NCBI GenBank assembly: GCA_016871475.1 | Contig: VHDG01000086.1 | Coordinates: 1-9,901, forward strand | Direction of reading: 5' to 3' | Length of the DNA stretch: 9,901 nucleotides | From: Verrucomicrobiota bacterium | GTDB taxonomy: Bacteria > Verrucomicrobiota > Verrucomicrobiia > Limisphaerales > UBA11320 | Shown here: in pieces, positions 1-7,759 of the stretch | How the letters are laid out: every line of letters starts with the position of its first letter | Numbering within the stretch: the first letter of the stretch is position 1 | The notes under the pieces: model-generated | Told to the model about the DNA's origin: nothing | The model's database searches: none | The model's input: the letters and a program-made list of their open reading frames with translations, nothing else | Position numbers and translations under genes: made by a program

Positions 1-11
1 AGTTTGGCCCG

Positions 12-821
12 ATGCATTTGGAGTTCTGGAAGATGAATGGGGCCGGCAACGACTTCATTCTGATCGACAATCGCACGGGTGCCATTCGTATCACCCCGGA
101 GCAGGCCGCTCGTCTATGCCACCGTTACCGGGGCATCGGCGCCGACGGCCTTCTTCTCCTCCTTCCGTGTACATCCGGCAAAGCCGACTGGGCTTGGGAG
201 TTTTTCAACAGCGACGGCAGCAAAGCCGACATGTGTGGAAACGGAGCCCGCTGCTTTGCGCGGTTCATCCAAAAGATCACGCAGAATTCCAGCCCCACCA
301 CTTTTGAGACGGGCGCAGGTGTCATCTCGGCCACCTTTCACGGCGAACGGGTCACGGTCACTCTCACCCCGCCCAAGGGTGAACGCCTGAACGAGACGGT
401 GCCGTCGACCCAAGGGAAGCTGGTTGTGCACTCGCTCAACACCGGGGTTCCCCACGCGGTTGTTTATGTTCCCGATGCCGACAAGGCGATGGTTCAAGCC
501 CTGGGCGCCGAGCTTCGATATCACGAGCACTTCAAGCCTCGCGGCACCAACGTGAATTTTGTTCAAGTCCGCGGTCCCGGCTCCATCCGGGTACGGACCT
601 ACGAACGGGGTGTTGAAGGTGAAACCCTCGCCTGCGGCACGGGTGTCACCGCCTCCGCCCTGGTCAGCGCGAGAATCCATGGTTTTTCCTCGCCCGTGAA
701 GGTCCAGGTGCAGGGCGGCGATGATCTTGAAGTCAGTTTCGATGAACAGGCGGGTCAGTTCCACAACGTCCGGCTGAATGGTCCCGCCGACTTTGTTTAC
801 CAAGGCTCCATCACCCTTTAA
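12..821 (+). CDS. dapF: Diaminopimelate epimerase
   Basis: DapF interconverts LL- and meso-diaminopimelate in the cytoplasm by a two-base, cofactor-free mechanism, giving the meso-DAP used for peptidoglycan and lysine. The 269-residue product has the usual family length. The N-terminal KMNGAGNDF signature is at residues 7-15. The two catalytic cysteines are visible as Cys75 in NSDGSKADMCGNGAR and Cys208 in GETLACGTG, and the substrate-contacting ERG is at 198-200. Both pseudo-symmetric halves are present, so the gene looks intact and active. The ATG at 12 places the GAGNDF motif at the normal distance from the N-terminus. Only 11 bases precede it, so the promoter and ribosome binding site cannot be judged. 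It is the first visible gene of the dapF-dapA-dapB-folK cluster, and more genes could lie upstream of the window. Confidence 0.96.
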   Translation: MHLEFWKMNGAGNDFILIDNRTGAIRITPEQAARLCHRYRGIGADGLLLLLPCTSGKADWAWEFFNSDGSKADMCGNGARCFARFIQKITQNSSPTTFETGAGVISATFHGERVTVTLTPPKGERLNETVPSTQGKLVVHSLNTGVPHAVVYVPDADKAMVQALGAELRYHEHFKPRGTNVNFVQVRGPGSIRVRTYERGVEGETLACGTGVTASALVSARIHGFSSPVKVQVQGGDDLEVSFDEQAGQFHNVRLNGPADFVYQGSITL

Positions 822-853
822 CCCAGTCACCTTCCAACACCCCATCAGCCATC

Positions 854-1762
854 ATGTTCAAAGGAACCTACACCGCCATCGCCACGCCCTTCCGTCAGGG
901 CAAAGTCGATTACTCAGCCCTCCAAAAACTCGTCCAAGCCCAAATCAAGGGGGGCGTGGACGGCATCGTTCCTGTGGGCACCACCGGTGAAAGCCCCACG
1001 GTTAGTTTCGAGGAGCATATCGAGATCATTCGCCAAACCGTCGAGTTTGCTGACGGCAAGGTCAAGGTCATGGCTGGCACGGGCGGCAATTCCACGTCCG
1101 AGGCCATCTATCTCACTCGTTCTGCCGAAGAGGCTGGCGCGGATGGTTCGCTGCAAGTGGCTCCCTACTACAACAAGCCCACGCAGGAGGGTTTGTTCCA
1201 GCATTTCCATGCCATCGCACGCGCCACCAAGCTTCCGATCATGCTGTATAGCATCCCCGGCCGGTGCGGCATTGAAATCGCCGTCGAGACAGTCCATCGC
1301 CTGGCCCAGGACTGCGTGAACATCGTCGGCATCAAGGAAGCCGGCGGAAATCCGGACCGCGTCAGTCAGCTCAGGGCGGCGTTGGGTGGAAAGTTCGACA
1401 TCCTGTCGGGCGACGATTCCCTCACCCTCCCTTTCATGGCCGTCGGTGCGGACGGCGTTGTGAGCGTTGCTTCCAACATCATCCCCCGACAGGTGAGCCA
1501 GATGGTCTCTGCGTTCCGGGAAGGACGTCCACAGGCGGCGTTAAAGTTGCATCAAAAGTTCTACCCCCTTTTCAAGGACCTGTTTATTGAGACCAACCCT
1601 GTTCCGGTGAAAACCGCGCTGTCCATGATGGGGCTGATGTCGGAGGACTGCCGGCTGCCGCTGGTTCCCCTAACTTCGAAGAGCCGCGAGCGGCTGCAGC
1701 AGACCCTCATCGCCTGTGGCGTGCTCCGAACCCCGTCCCGAAAGAAGAAGGAGGCTGCATGA
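854..1762 (+). CDS. dapA: 4-hydroxy-tetrahydrodipicolinate synthase
   Basis: DapA condenses pyruvate with aspartate semialdehyde, the committed step of DAP/lysine synthesis. It is a cytoplasmic TIM-barrel class I aldolase. The 302-residue product shows the full active site: GTTGE at 42-46 with Thr43/Thr44, YYNKPTQEG at 105-113, Tyr132 and Arg137 in YSIPGR, and the Schiff-base Lys161 in IKEAGG. The position after Tyr132 is Ser, where many homologues have Asn. After the barrel the last residues form a basic tail (SRKKKE). The start lies 32 bp after the dapF stop. The bases just before it are C- and A-rich with no Shine-Dalgarno, but FKGTYTAIATPF is the normal family N-terminus, so the start is secure. 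Its stop overlaps the dapB start (ATGA), which implies translational coupling. Nothing looks truncated. Confidence 0.97.
   Translation: MFKGTYTAIATPFRQGKVDYSALQKLVQAQIKGGVDGIVPVGTTGESPTVSFEEHIEIIRQTVEFADGKVKVMAGTGGNSTSEAIYLTRSAEEAGADGSLQVAPYYNKPTQEGLFQHFHAIARATKLPIMLYSIPGRCGIEIAVETVHRLAQDCVNIVGIKEAGGNPDRVSQLRAALGGKFDILSGDDSLTLPFMAVGADGVVSVASNIIPRQVSQMVSAFREGRPQAALKLHQKFYPLFKDLFIETNPVPVKTALSMMGLMSEDCRLPLVPLTSKSRERLQQTLIACGVLRTPSRKKKEAA
1748..1754 (+). promoter_or_regulatory. Strong Shine-Dalgarno for dapB
   Basis: AAGGAGG sits 4 nt before the dapB ATG, inside the last codons of dapA (lysine/glutamate codons of the basic tail). It fixes the dapB start at the ATGA overlap. It is the strongest ribosome binding site in the window. 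Confidence 0.85.
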
Positions 1763-2502
1763 ATCCCGTGCGAGTCATCATCAACGGAAGCAAGGGGCGC
1801 ATGGGGCAGGCCCTGCTGACCTGTGCGGGGCGCATGGGTGATTCCGTCGTGGTCACGGGGCAGGCAGACATGGGAGACGACCTTGAGCCGTTGCTGCCGG
1901 CCGCAGATGTTGTGATTGATTTCAGTTTTCACGAAGTGACGGCGAGAGCGGCCGCGGTTTGCGCAGCTCACAAGAAAGCGCTGATCATCGGCACGACCGG
2001 ACATAGCGAGCCGGAGAAGGCGGCCATCCGTGCCTGTGCCTCACAGATCCCGATGGTTTGGGCCAGCAACTATTCCACCGGGGTGAACACGCTCTTTTGG
2101 CTGACTCGAAAAGCAGCCGAGATTCTCGGTCCGGGCTACGATCTCGAAGTGGTGGAGATGCACCACAGGCTGAAGAAAGATGCACCCAGCGGGACCGCGG
2201 TAACGCTGGCTGAAGTGCTGGCAGATGTCAGGAAGTTGCAGCTGCACGAGGCGGCCAGACACGGGCGTGAAGGCATCACAGGCGAACGCACTTCGACCGA
2301 GATCGGCATGCATGCGATTCGTGGCGGTGATGTGGTCGGGGATCACACGGTGATTTTCGCCACCCCTGGCGAGCGTGTGGAGCTGACACACAAGGCTTCG
2401 AACCGGGAAACATTCGCTGCCGGAGCACTCCGCGCCGCGGTTTGGGCAGCCCGGCAGACCCCAGGCATCTACTCCATGCAGGATGTTCTCGGCTTGAAGT
2501 AG
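1759..2502 (+). CDS. dapB: 4-hydroxy-tetrahydrodipicolinate reductase
   Basis: DapB reduces the DapA product to tetrahydrodipicolinate with NAD(P)H in the cytoplasm. The 247-residue protein begins with a Rossmann dinucleotide-binding segment (NGSKGRMG, 10-17), followed by VVIDFS (51-56) and GTTG (78-81). The catalytic block HHRLKKDAPSGTA holds His135, the general acid, and Lys139. The C-terminal part has the substrate/tetramer region with IRGGDVVGDHTV and HKASNRETFAAGALRA. It is somewhat shorter than the E. coli enzyme, but no conserved block is missing. The start overlaps the dapA stop by 4 nt and has a strong Shine-Dalgarno, so DapA and DapB are probably made in balanced amounts. folK follows after 15 bp. 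Confidence 0.97.
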   Translation: MNPVRVIINGSKGRMGQALLTCAGRMGDSVVVTGQADMGDDLEPLLPAADVVIDFSFHEVTARAAAVCAAHKKALIIGTTGHSEPEKAAIRACASQIPMVWASNYSTGVNTLFWLTRKAAEILGPGYDLEVVEMHHRLKKDAPSGTAVTLAEVLADVRKLQLHEAARHGREGITGERTSTEIGMHAIRGGDVVGDHTVIFATPGERVELTHKASNRETFAAGALRAAVWAARQTPGIYSMQDVLGLK

Positions 2503-2505
2503 TCT

Positions 2506-2511
2506 GGAGAG
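2506..2511 (+). promoter_or_regulatory. Shine-Dalgarno for folK
   Basis: GGAGAG lies 6 nt before a GTG codon, directly after the dapB stop. It supports GTG 2518 as the folK start. The next in-frame methionine would delete the LGSNLGD motif, so the GTG start is needed. Confidence 0.75.
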
Positions 2512-2517
2512 CTCCAA

Positions 2518-3015
2518 GTGAAGGGTTCTGTCGATGCAGTGGTCGCTCTTGGATCCAACCTGGGCGATTCGGAAAAAGTGATCGCCTGGGCCTTCGACAA
2601 GCTCAGCACCCTGTCCATGACACCCCTCCGGCAATCTTCCCTTTGGAGAACCGAACCGGAACAGTGCCCTGAGGGATCGCCCCCCTTCCTCAATGCGGTG
2701 GCGCTCTTGAGCGTGTCGGTGGACATGACTCCAGAGCGTCTGCTTTCCATCCTGAAGCAATGGGAGATCGAATCGGGACGCCTGCCCAAACGGGTCATGA
2801 ACGAGGCACGGGTTCTGGATCTGGACCTGATCAGTTTCGGCCAGGAGTTTCGATCTGGTCCCGACCTAACCCTGCCGCACCCGCGGGCACATACCCGGGA
2901 GTTTGTCCTGGGTCCGCTGGCTGAGGTTCAACCGGGTTACGTCATCCCCGGCCAGACCAGGAACGTGTCCGAGCTCTTGAGGATGCTGCGGCAGCCCGGG
3001 AATGAGCGGCTGTGA
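2518..3015 (+). CDS. folK: 2-amino-4-hydroxy-6-hydroxymethyldihydropteridine pyrophosphokinase (HPPK)
   Basis: FolK transfers pyrophosphate from ATP to 6-hydroxymethyl-dihydropterin, the step before dihydropteroate synthase in folate synthesis. It is a soluble cytoplasmic enzyme. The 165-residue product matches the single-domain HPPK length. It shows ALGSNLGD (10-17), the pterin-side FLNAV (57-61), the signature RVLDLDLISFG with Arg98 and the Mg-binding Asp101 and Asp103, and LPHPRAHTREFVLGPL (119-134) near the C-terminus. The GTG start is supported by a well-placed Shine-Dalgarno. Short spacing from dapB suggests it is the last gene of the dap operon; the link between DAP and folate synthesis is probably positional rather than functional. 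After the TGA the same frame stays open for 27 more codons, which is noted as a finding. Confidence 0.95.
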   Translation: MKGSVDAVVALGSNLGDSEKVIAWAFDKLSTLSMTPLRQSSLWRTEPEQCPEGSPPFLNAVALLSVSVDMTPERLLSILKQWEIESGRLPKRVMNEARVLDLDLISFGQEFRSGPDLTLPHPRAHTREFVLGPLAEVQPGYVIPGQTRNVSELLRMLRQPGNERL

Positions 3016-3088
3016 ACCCGGACTGAAGAACGGGTGCGGTTCGATCCCTGGCTTTCCGATGAGGATCCGCTCCGGTTTCTGGACCGAG
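3016..3088. other. Convergent intergenic gap, no clear terminator
   Basis: These 73 bp separate the convergent ends of folK and the minus-strand propeller gene. Two short inverted repeats are visible: ACCCG/CGGGT (3016-3035, 10 nt loop), and a 6 bp stem with one bulged base at 3070-3088 (CTCCGGT/ACCGAG). Neither has a T-run on either strand. A bidirectional terminator would be expected here, but it is not convincingly present. The folK frame also stays open through this gap. Confidence 0.4.
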
Positions 3089-6000
3089 TCAGGGTTTGAG
3101 GGTCATCTCTTCAACTCCAGGTGACACCGGATATTTCCGAACCAGTCCTCCCGGCGACTGGACTTCGAGCTCAGTCACGGTGGCTTCTCCTGCAAAGATG
3201 AGTGTGCTGCCTGCTTGCGACCAATAGCCTGATCCTTTTCGGATCTCACGAACAGGCCCGGGCTTCCCGCCGTGTAAGGCGCGGACCCGTGCCTGAACAG
3301 CGCCGGTCCCATCCCCGCCGCCATCCAGCCTCACACGGAGCCCCTGACGCGCACCTCGGTTTCGGTAGAGCTTGGTCCCGGAGGAGTTCTGGCCGACCGC
3401 GACATCCATCCTGCCGTCCAGATCAAAATCCGCTGCTGCTGCCCCGCGTTGCTCTCCATGCATTGAGATACCGCTATCCTCCCACTTCATCGCCTTGAAG
3501 TTCCCGCTGCCATCGCCCAAAAGAACGGCCCCCCGTCCGCCGTCCATCCGCCATGCATCCGGATTCACAGCGAAAAGGTTTTGCGCGACAAACAAGTCCT
3601 CATCCCCGTCCCCGTCGAAGTCCGCCGCAGCCAGACCATAGACCGGTGCCAGCTGGGCTTCCAACGGAAGAGGCCTCGCTTCGAAGGTGCGACCGCGGTT
3701 TAGGAAAACGGTCGAGGCCAGGTGGTTCGCATGAAGCTCGCGCGTCAGCGACATTCTCTCGCCCAAAATTCCAGCCACGGTGAGTTTCGAATAGGCTGCG
3801 TAGTCGGACGCAACTTCCTTCACGAAGGGCAGTGCGGCGGAAACGGAAGAGTACACCCTTGATGGCATGACCTGGCCGAGTTCACGGTCCCGATAGGCTT
3901 CGATCAGATCCAGGCTGGCTCCCCCCGTCAGCGATCCATAAAACAATCGCACCCCATCCGATGCGAAGGAGTGCAGCGAATGATTCCAGCCCAGGTTGCC
4001 CGCAACCAGATCCATCCGCCCGTCTCCATCGAAGTCCCCGGCCTCAACGCTGTTCCACCGCCCTTTCATGGATGAGATGCCCCACTCCTGGGTGATCTCG
4101 GTGGCCGTGAAACCGTTGAGGCGAAACACCCGCACCGCATCCCAATCACAGGCAACGACAAGCTCAGGTCGCGCGTCTTGATCAAGATCCGTGAACAAAC
4201 AGGCACTGGCCAGACCGGCTTTCTCAAACCGATGCGCTGGCACAAATCGGCCCTGCTCATTCTTCAACAGCATCCAGTCACAGGGTTCCGGATAACGTTC
4301 CGCACGCACACGTCCACCAATGAAAAGATCGAGGTCACCATCCTGATCGATGTCAGCCATGCACATGGGCCCTGTGCTGGCGGCGATGCCCGACACGCTT
4401 TCCCCGGCGACGCGAGCCTCAAAGTTATAGATGCGCAGCGCCCCGCCTTGAGGCTGTCCATCCTCGTAATTGGCAGATCCTGCAAACAAGGTCCTGCCTG
4501 CTCCCAGAAGCGTCGTCTGATCTCTGCCGAGAACGCGTGTCACCATGGCATGGGCATCCTTTTCAAACCGCTTGCCCTCACGGTTGTAATACACGGCCAG
4601 CATGCCTCCCTTGCCTGACCCGATCGCCAGGTCCTCCCATCCGTCTCCATCGAAATCGTTCCAGCACAATCCAGGGCCCAGATGACTCAATTGCTGCGGA
4701 AGCAAAGCCTGACGCTCGAAATCCGAGAAGGGTTCATCGCGGTGACGATGATCGAGAAGCCGGCTGGCATCCTCAAATAGCGCGCCCTGCGATGTGGGTT
4801 TGGGGGGAGGCGGGTGGGCGACGCCCTGTGGCTCCTCAATTTCGATCCAGCGACCGGGAGCAACCCCGGCCAACCGCGACGTTTTCCCGCTGCGCCACCG
4901 GACATCCACATCAAGGGATGTCGCCTTCCCGGCTGCAAAGACCCGCACGGGGTCATCGGCCGAAAGGTATCTGCCCCCTTCGATAACCTCCTGCGATTGG
5001 AGGACAGGTCCGCCCCGCACCGAGATGCGCGCGCCGATCCCGCGCGTGTTGTTCCCCTCCCCCTTGAGGCGTATCGCGAGCCGGGGAGCAGACGCGTTGT
5101 TCCGATATAGCAGGAGGCCGCCGTTGAGCTGGTTCACCACAACGTCCAGGTCCCCATCATTGTCGAAGTCGGCGAGAGCCATGCCGCTGGCGACGCCTGC
5201 CCCCCCGAAACCCCACGTCGTGGTGCTATTGGTGAAAAGCAGCCCGCCGAGGTTTCTGAATGCCAGCTTCGGAAGCTCAAGCCGGCCGTAGAGTTTGCGC
5301 ATCGAGAGGATCTCAAGCGCGGTCATTCGCCGCTGGGATCTTCGGGTTTGCTGCTCGTTGGTGACATCCACATTCATCGAGTCCAGCTCGTTTCCCGTTC
5401 CCACCAACAGGTCCTCGAAACCATCCAAATCGACGTCGAGAAATATGGCCGCCCAGGTCCAGTCGCTCGCATTGACTCCCGAGAAGCAGGCAACATCCGT
5501 GAACAGTCCGCCTCCAAGCCCTGCGAGCAAAGTGTTTCTCGAGTGCTGCAGCCGACGTTCGGGGGATCCCGGTTGATGGTAGAGAGCCCCGACGTTTCCG
5601 AGCTGAACGTGACGTTTCGAATGGTGGGGACTTAACATGTCCGCCACAAAAATGTCGTCGAAGCCGTCACGATTCACGTCGGCTACGTCCATGCCCATCG
5701 CGAACCTCGAGGTCGTGCGGATCGCGGTTTCAGCTATGGCCTGGAACCTGCCCTCTCCGGTATTGATCCAGATACGGTCTGGAGAGCTGAAATCGTTGCA
5801 GACATAAATATCGGGCAGGTTGTCGCCGTTGAGATCCCGGAACATGACGGACAGTCCCCAATCCCGTGGGGGGACTCTCAGAGGATAACCCTGTTCGTCC
5901 ATGAAGCGGCCTTCTGTGAACGGCTGTGGGGTAAACCGGCCCTTCCCATCATTGAGTGCCAGAACATCCACCTCGCCTGTCTCCTCGAGCTTGCCGCTGT

Positions 6001-6739
6001 CATCGACCACGAAGCGCCCTTCCAGCTCCTGATGCCCCGCCACGGGCATGGTGCCGAACATGGTCACCACCGCACGGCCTCCTTGATGCTCCACGGTGAC
6101 GGGCGAAGTCGGGTGATCCCGGAAGGTCCAGGCCCGGTAGTTCACAAGATACAAATCAAGATCACCGTCGCCATCCACGTCCGCCAGCGCCAGGGAGGAG
6201 GGTCCGGTTCGTTCATTCAACAGCTGTGATCTCTGGAAACGTCCCTTGCCGTCGTTGAGAAAAATCGATGTCCCCTGCCCGAACGCGTTCAGGATCAGGT
6301 CCAGATCCCGATCCCCATCGATGTCTGAAAACGCGCATCCGGAAACCCGGAGCGTTTCTGAGGGCATCCCTGCTGACCGGGACACATCCTCAAACCTCAG
6401 TCCTCCCAGGTTTCTCCAAAGGCGCTGAGGGCCGTCCAAAGCGGCCGTGAAGAGATCGCACAAGCCGTCTCCATCGACATCCCCGCACGCCACACCGGAT
6501 CCATTCAGAAGCATCGTATTCGTCAGCCATACCGGCTCAGGCAGCTGGTTTGTGAACAGGAGCCCTGAAGTGAGAGGGGAGATGAGAGAGAAGCCGTCCT
6601 CAGCTTGCGCAACGGGTTGAACCAGGGCCTCGCGCCAGCCTGCGTGCGAAGTCCAGCGCAGCGGGGCAGCTGTCGATGTGCTGGTTGGGATCAGCAAGCC
6701 GACCGCGACTGCTATCCAGAGCTTCCGGAGAGGATGCAT
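3089..6739 (-). CDS. Secreted two-module FG-GAP/VCBS propeller protein with two ASPIC/UnbV domains
   Basis: This is a 1216-residue exported protein. Residues 1-25 form a Sec signal peptide: basic HPLRK, a hydrophobic stretch, then a cut near STAA. Two similar modules follow. The first (about 50-550) has seven Ca-type FG-GAP loops starting at residues 87, 139, 187, 302, 354, 435 and 524, and ends in an ASPIC/UnbV domain (about 562-636, with RGIGARISVRGG and EVIEGGRYLSADDP). A proline-rich linker (HPPPPKP) leads to the second, with loops starting at 695, 796, 851, 902, 1040 and 1104 and an ASPIC/UnbV domain to the C-terminus (KGSGYWSQ). The loops have the form DxDxDGxxD, which in this fold bind calcium between propeller blades. 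The substrate or partner is unknown; adhesion, matrix or cell-surface binding is typical of the fold. The start is ATG 6739: the frame is open to 6862, but the extra 41 codons run back into the upstream gene and would bury the signal peptide. No good Shine-Dalgarno is seen. No membrane anchor or sorting tail is visible. Confidence 0.9.
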   Translation of the reverse strand: MHPLRKLWIAVAVGLLIPTSTSTAAPLRWTSHAGWREALVQPVAQAEDGFSLISPLTSGLLFTNQLPEPVWLTNTMLLNGSGVACGDVDGDGLCDLFTAALDGPQRLWRNLGGLRFEDVSRSAGMPSETLRVSGCAFSDIDGDRDLDLILNAFGQGTSIFLNDGKGRFQRSQLLNERTGPSSLALADVDGDGDLDLYLVNYRAWTFRDHPTSPVTVEHQGGRAVVTMFGTMPVAGHQELEGRFVVDDSGKLEETGEVDVLALNDGKGRFTPQPFTEGRFMDEQGYPLRVPPRDWGLSVMFRDLNGDNLPDIYVCNDFSSPDRIWINTGEGRFQAIAETAIRTTSRFAMGMDVADVNRDGFDDIFVADMLSPHHSKRHVQLGNVGALYHQPGSPERRLQHSRNTLLAGLGGGLFTDVACFSGVNASDWTWAAIFLDVDLDGFEDLLVGTGNELDSMNVDVTNEQQTRRSQRRMTALEILSMRKLYGRLELPKLAFRNLGGLLFTNSTTTWGFGGAGVASGMALADFDNDGDLDVVVNQLNGGLLLYRNNASAPRLAIRLKGEGNNTRGIGARISVRGGPVLQSQEVIEGGRYLSADDPVRVFAAGKATSLDVDVRWRSGKTSRLAGVAPGRWIEIEEPQGVAHPPPPKPTSQGALFEDASRLLDHRHRDEPFSDFERQALLPQQLSHLGPGLCWNDFDGDGWEDLAIGSGKGGMLAVYYNREGKRFEKDAHAMVTRVLGRDQTTLLGAGRTLFAGSANYEDGQPQGGALRIYNFEARVAGESVSGIAASTGPMCMADIDQDGDLDLFIGGRVRAERYPEPCDWMLLKNEQGRFVPAHRFEKAGLASACLFTDLDQDARPELVVACDWDAVRVFRLNGFTATEITQEWGISSMKGRWNSVEAGDFDGDGRMDLVAGNLGWNHSLHSFASDGVRLFYGSLTGGASLDLIEAYRDRELGQVMPSRVYSSVSAALPFVKEVASDYAAYSKLTVAGILGERMSLTRELHANHLASTVFLNRGRTFEARPLPLEAQLAPVYGLAAADFDGDGDEDLFVAQNLFAVNPDAWRMDGGRGAVLLGDGSGNFKAMKWEDSGISMHGEQRGAAAADFDLDGRMDVAVGQNSSGTKLYRNRGARQGLRVRLDGGGDGTGAVQARVRALHGGKPGPVREIRKGSGYWSQAGSTLIFAGEATVTELEVQSPGGLVRKYPVSPGVEEMTLKP
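3092..6592 (-). repeat. Internal duplication: two propeller + ASPIC/UnbV modules
   Basis: Module 1 (4832-6592) and module 2 (3092-4792) share the same order: FG-GAP blades, then ASPIC/UnbV. They are similar in design, not near-identical in sequence, so the duplication is old. At DNA level the Ca-loop codons recur on the plus strand as the reverse complement, for example CGTCTCCATCGA at 4021, 4642 and 6466. This comes from coding constraint rather than from a mobile or tandem DNA repeat. Confidence 0.6.
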
Positions 6740-6785
6740 GCCTATGATTCGGCTCTCGCGGCTGGGAGTGAATGGGTGGCGAGGC

Positions 6786-7742
6786 TCATTGTTGAATGCC
6801 ACCGAACCGAAGGCCACGCGTGCTGATGCGCATCGAGTCAAAACCCAGAACCTCCATGACACATTCGTAGATCAACGAACCCGTCAGGATGACATCGGCT
6901 CTCTTCTTCGGCAGGCCCACGAGTTTCCTGCGCTCGTGAAGGGGTAGGGACCAGAGTCGCGCCACCAGCTCGGAGGCATCGGATCTCGAAACAACCGTTC
7001 CCTCCATCCGCTCGCGTTCGAAGCTCTCCAGTCGCAGAAGCATCCTGCCCATGATGCTCGAGGCGCCCCCGGTGCCAACCAGGGAGGGAGGTGTTGTGGA
7101 TTGGGCAAAGGCTGCCTCGAGGGTGGGCCTGACCTGTGAATGAAGAAGATTGCAGATGTGATCGCGGCAGCGCGAGAGCTCCGAGCTCAGTGGCGGGTCC
7201 GAATGCGGAACCTGCTCCATGAGCCTGACACTGCCCAGCGGAAAGCTCCTGCAGAACTGCTGATGCTCGCTCTCGCCCAGGATGAACTCCGTGCTGCCGC
7301 CTCCCACGTCGAGAATGAGCAGCCTGCCCCCCAGAAAGAGCGGGTCCGAGCGCACACCCCGGTAGACCCAGTCGGCTTCCTGTTCCCCTGATATGACTTC
7401 GATCCTGAGCCCGGCCTTTTCCTGCGCGGCTTTGAGCAGGTCGATCTGGTTGACTGCATCACGCGCGGCGCTCGTGGCAAAGGTCCGAACAGACCGGGCC
7501 CCAAGGCTCGCGGCTATCTCCCGGAATCGCAAAAGCGCCAGGATGGTGTCCTGAATGGCGTCGGCCTGCAGCACGTGCGTTTCGTAAAACCCGCGTCCGA
7601 GGCGTGTCTGTTCGCTCTCTTCATAGATGGGGTCCACCTGTCCACCCTGTACAAGCGCAACCAACAGCTTCACCGAGTTGGTGCCGATGTCGATCAGTGC
7701 ACGGATTTCGGACGTGCCTGTGGGCTCTGATCCGTTGGTCAT
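6786..7742 (-). CDS. Ppx/GppA-family phosphatase (short form)
   Basis: Members of this family hydrolyse polyphosphate from its ends (Ppx) or pppGpp to ppGpp (GppA). They belong to the ASKHA ATPase fold and act in the cytoplasm. The 318-residue product shows phosphate-1 loop IDIGTNSVKLLV (17-28), TSAARDAVN (90-98), the catalytic Glu120 in SGEQEA, phosphate-2 loop DVGGGSTEF (145-153), the GTGG loop (223-226) and the closing RGLRFGG (309-315). The C-terminal HD-like domain of E. coli Ppx and GppA is absent, so this is the single-domain form; sequence alone does not choose between polyphosphate and pppGpp as substrate. The closing motif has Phe where many family members have Glu. The start lies only 12 residues before the first phosphate loop, as expected, and has no Shine-Dalgarno. 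The gene is 46 bp upstream of the propeller gene on the same strand, so the two may share a transcript. Confidence 0.93.
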   Translation of the reverse strand: MTNGSEPTGTSEIRALIDIGTNSVKLLVALVQGGQVDPIYEESEQTRLGRGFYETHVLQADAIQDTILALLRFREIAASLGARSVRTFATSAARDAVNQIDLLKAAQEKAGLRIEVISGEQEADWVYRGVRSDPLFLGGRLLILDVGGGSTEFILGESEHQQFCRSFPLGSVRLMEQVPHSDPPLSSELSRCRDHICNLLHSQVRPTLEAAFAQSTTPPSLVGTGGASSIMGRMLLRLESFERERMEGTVVSRSDASELVARLWSLPLHERRKLVGLPKKRADVILTGSLIYECVMEVLGFDSMRISTRGLRFGGIQQ

Positions 7743-7759
7743 GGTAATGCGCGTGCAAG

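Noticed and set aside
114..845. 243-codon minus-strand open frame across dapF.
   Set aside because: dapF on the plus strand has all catalytic residues; the antisense product has no recognisable motif.
2041..2760. 239-codon minus-strand open frame across dapB and folK.
   Set aside because: It is antisense to two well-recognised genes and has no family motif.
3016..3035. ACCCG/CGGGT inverted repeat right after folK as a rho-independent terminator.
   Set aside because: The stem has 5 bp with a 10 nt loop, and no T-run follows.
3092..6592. Recurring CCATCGA-type DNA words as a DNA repeat or CRISPR-like array.
   Set aside because: They are irregularly spaced and coincide with codons of the calcium-loop motif, so protein constraint explains them.
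6740..6862. Longer start (ATG 6862) for the propeller protein, adding 41 residues and overlapping the phosphatase gene by 77 nt.
   Set aside because: The methionine at 6739 begins a textbook signal peptide, while the extra 41 residues have no recognisable feature and use sequence already coding for the phosphatase C-terminus.
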